From assembly GCA_946887345.1 (NCBI GenBank), contig CAMPKR010000142.1:1-6581 (forward strand): DNA of 6,581 nucleotides, written 5' to 3'. Position numbers and translations under genes: made by a program. Under the pieces are notes generated by a model. That model had not been told where the DNA came from, made no database searches, and saw only the letters and a program-made list of their open reading frames with translations. Of the stretch, positions 6,003 through 6,581 are shown one piece after another. Position 1 is the first letter of the stretch, and each line of letters starts with the position of its first letter. Origin of the DNA: an uncultured Bacteroidota bacterium (GTDB lineage Bacteria; Bacteroidota; Bacteroidia; Chitinophagales; Chitinophagaceae).

Positions 6003-6581
6003 TCTTTGTAGATTTTTATCGTCTTATTTCCCTTCGCGTCTATACAACCGCGATACATGCCTTCGCTGTTGAAAGGCATTTCTATATTGCCGTTTTTGTC
6101 CACGGCTACCAGGCCGCCTTCGCCGCCAATCTTTACCAGCTTGTCGTGCACTACCATATCGCAGGCTTCTTGCAGGGAAAGGCCTTTGTATTCCATAAGA
6201 CATGAAATATCGTAGGCTACTACAGAACGAATGAAGAGTTCTCCATGGCCTGTGCAGGATATCGCGCAGGTTACATTATTAGCGTAAGTGCCCGCACCGA
6301 TGATGGGGCTATCACCTACGCGTCCGAATTTTTTATTGGTCGTTCCGCCCGTGCTGGTGGCAGCTGCAAGATTGCCATCCTTGTCAAGAGCCACCGCACC
6401 CACAGTTCCGAATTTTTTGTCAGAGTGATCCATCTGCACCTTATCTTCTTTGGCTGCCTCCTGCCATTGCAGATAGCGGAACTCGTTGTAGAAATAACTA
6501 TCGTCAGCAAATTCCAGGTTATACTGTTTTGCAAATACTTCGGCTCCCGCGCCGGCGAGCATGACGTGACCGCTACATTGC
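5999..6581 (-). CDS. iaaA: Isoaspartyl peptidase / plant-type L-asparaginase, C-terminal part (N-terminus outside window)
   Basis: An Ntn-hydrolase that matures by self-cleavage and splits beta-aspartyl dipeptides (and often Asn). The frame stays open to base 6581 and already shows family sequence there (SGHVMLAGAGAE), so roughly 170 N-terminal residues are missing. Counting Met at 6562 as residue 1, the cleavage site is Gly52-Thr53 (GTVGAVALD), and Thr53 would be the nucleophile and new N-terminus of the beta subunit. Thr71 (TSTGG), Arg81 and Asp84 (GRVGDSP), and Thr104, Gly105 and Gly107 (CTGHGE) fall at the same spacings from it as Thr197, Arg207, Asp210, Thr230, Gly231 and Gly233 do from Thr179 in E. 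coli IaaA. The C-terminal FNSEGMYRG block is typical. Next to cphA and cphB it most likely hydrolyses beta-Asp-Arg to Asp and Arg; specificity cannot be read from sequence. Its TAG overlaps the cphB stop by 4 bp. Confidence 0.93.
   Translation of the reverse strand, partial: QCSGHVMLAGAGAEVFAKQYNLEFADDSYFYNEFRYLQWQEAAKEDKVQMDHSDKKFGTVGAVALDKDGNLAAATSTGGTTNKKFGRVGDSPIIGAGTYANNVTCAISCTGHGELFIRSVVAYDISCLMEYKGLSLQEACDMVVHDKLVKIGGEGGLVAVDKNGNIEMPFNSEGMYRGCIDAKGNKTIKIYKD

Overview
The window comes from a member of the Bacteroidota, most likely near the Chitinophagales. The evidence is an OmpA-family protein with a long N-terminal barrel-like region and type-3 thrombospondin repeats, the absence of Shine-Dalgarno sequences at the starts that can be judged, and a TAnnTTTG-type -7 box. 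The species cannot be named from the sequence alone.

Layout: (1) 2-2065, plus strand, the 3' part of an outer-membrane OmpA-like gene with six 27-residue calcium-binding-type repeats, followed by a strong intrinsic terminator. (2) 2066-2397, a gene-free convergent gap with a terminator at each end and a C-rich island between them. (3) 2398-5025, minus strand, complete cyanophycin synthetase cphA. (4) 5026-5123, a 98-bp divergent promoter region. (5) 5124-6002, plus strand, complete cyanophycinase cphB with a TTG start. (6) 5999-6581, minus strand, the C-terminal part of a plant-type isoaspartyl peptidase/asparaginase (iaaA-like). It overlaps the end of cphB by 4 bp and runs off the window.

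Genes 3, 5 and 6 together make a full cycle for cyanophycin, the nitrogen-storage polymer multi-L-arginyl-poly-L-aspartate. CphA builds it from Asp, Arg and ATP. CphB cuts it to beta-Asp-Arg dipeptides. The isoaspartyl peptidase would split these to free Asp and Arg. The three genes do not form one operon: synthesis and depolymerisation diverge from one short control region, and the last gene converges on cphB. The OmpA gene looks functionally unrelated.

The main points for follow-up are an unusual ATP-grasp glycine loop in CphA, a possible zinc-site motif in its N-domain, one substituted pocket residue in CphB, the compact divergent control region, and the stop-codon overlap.
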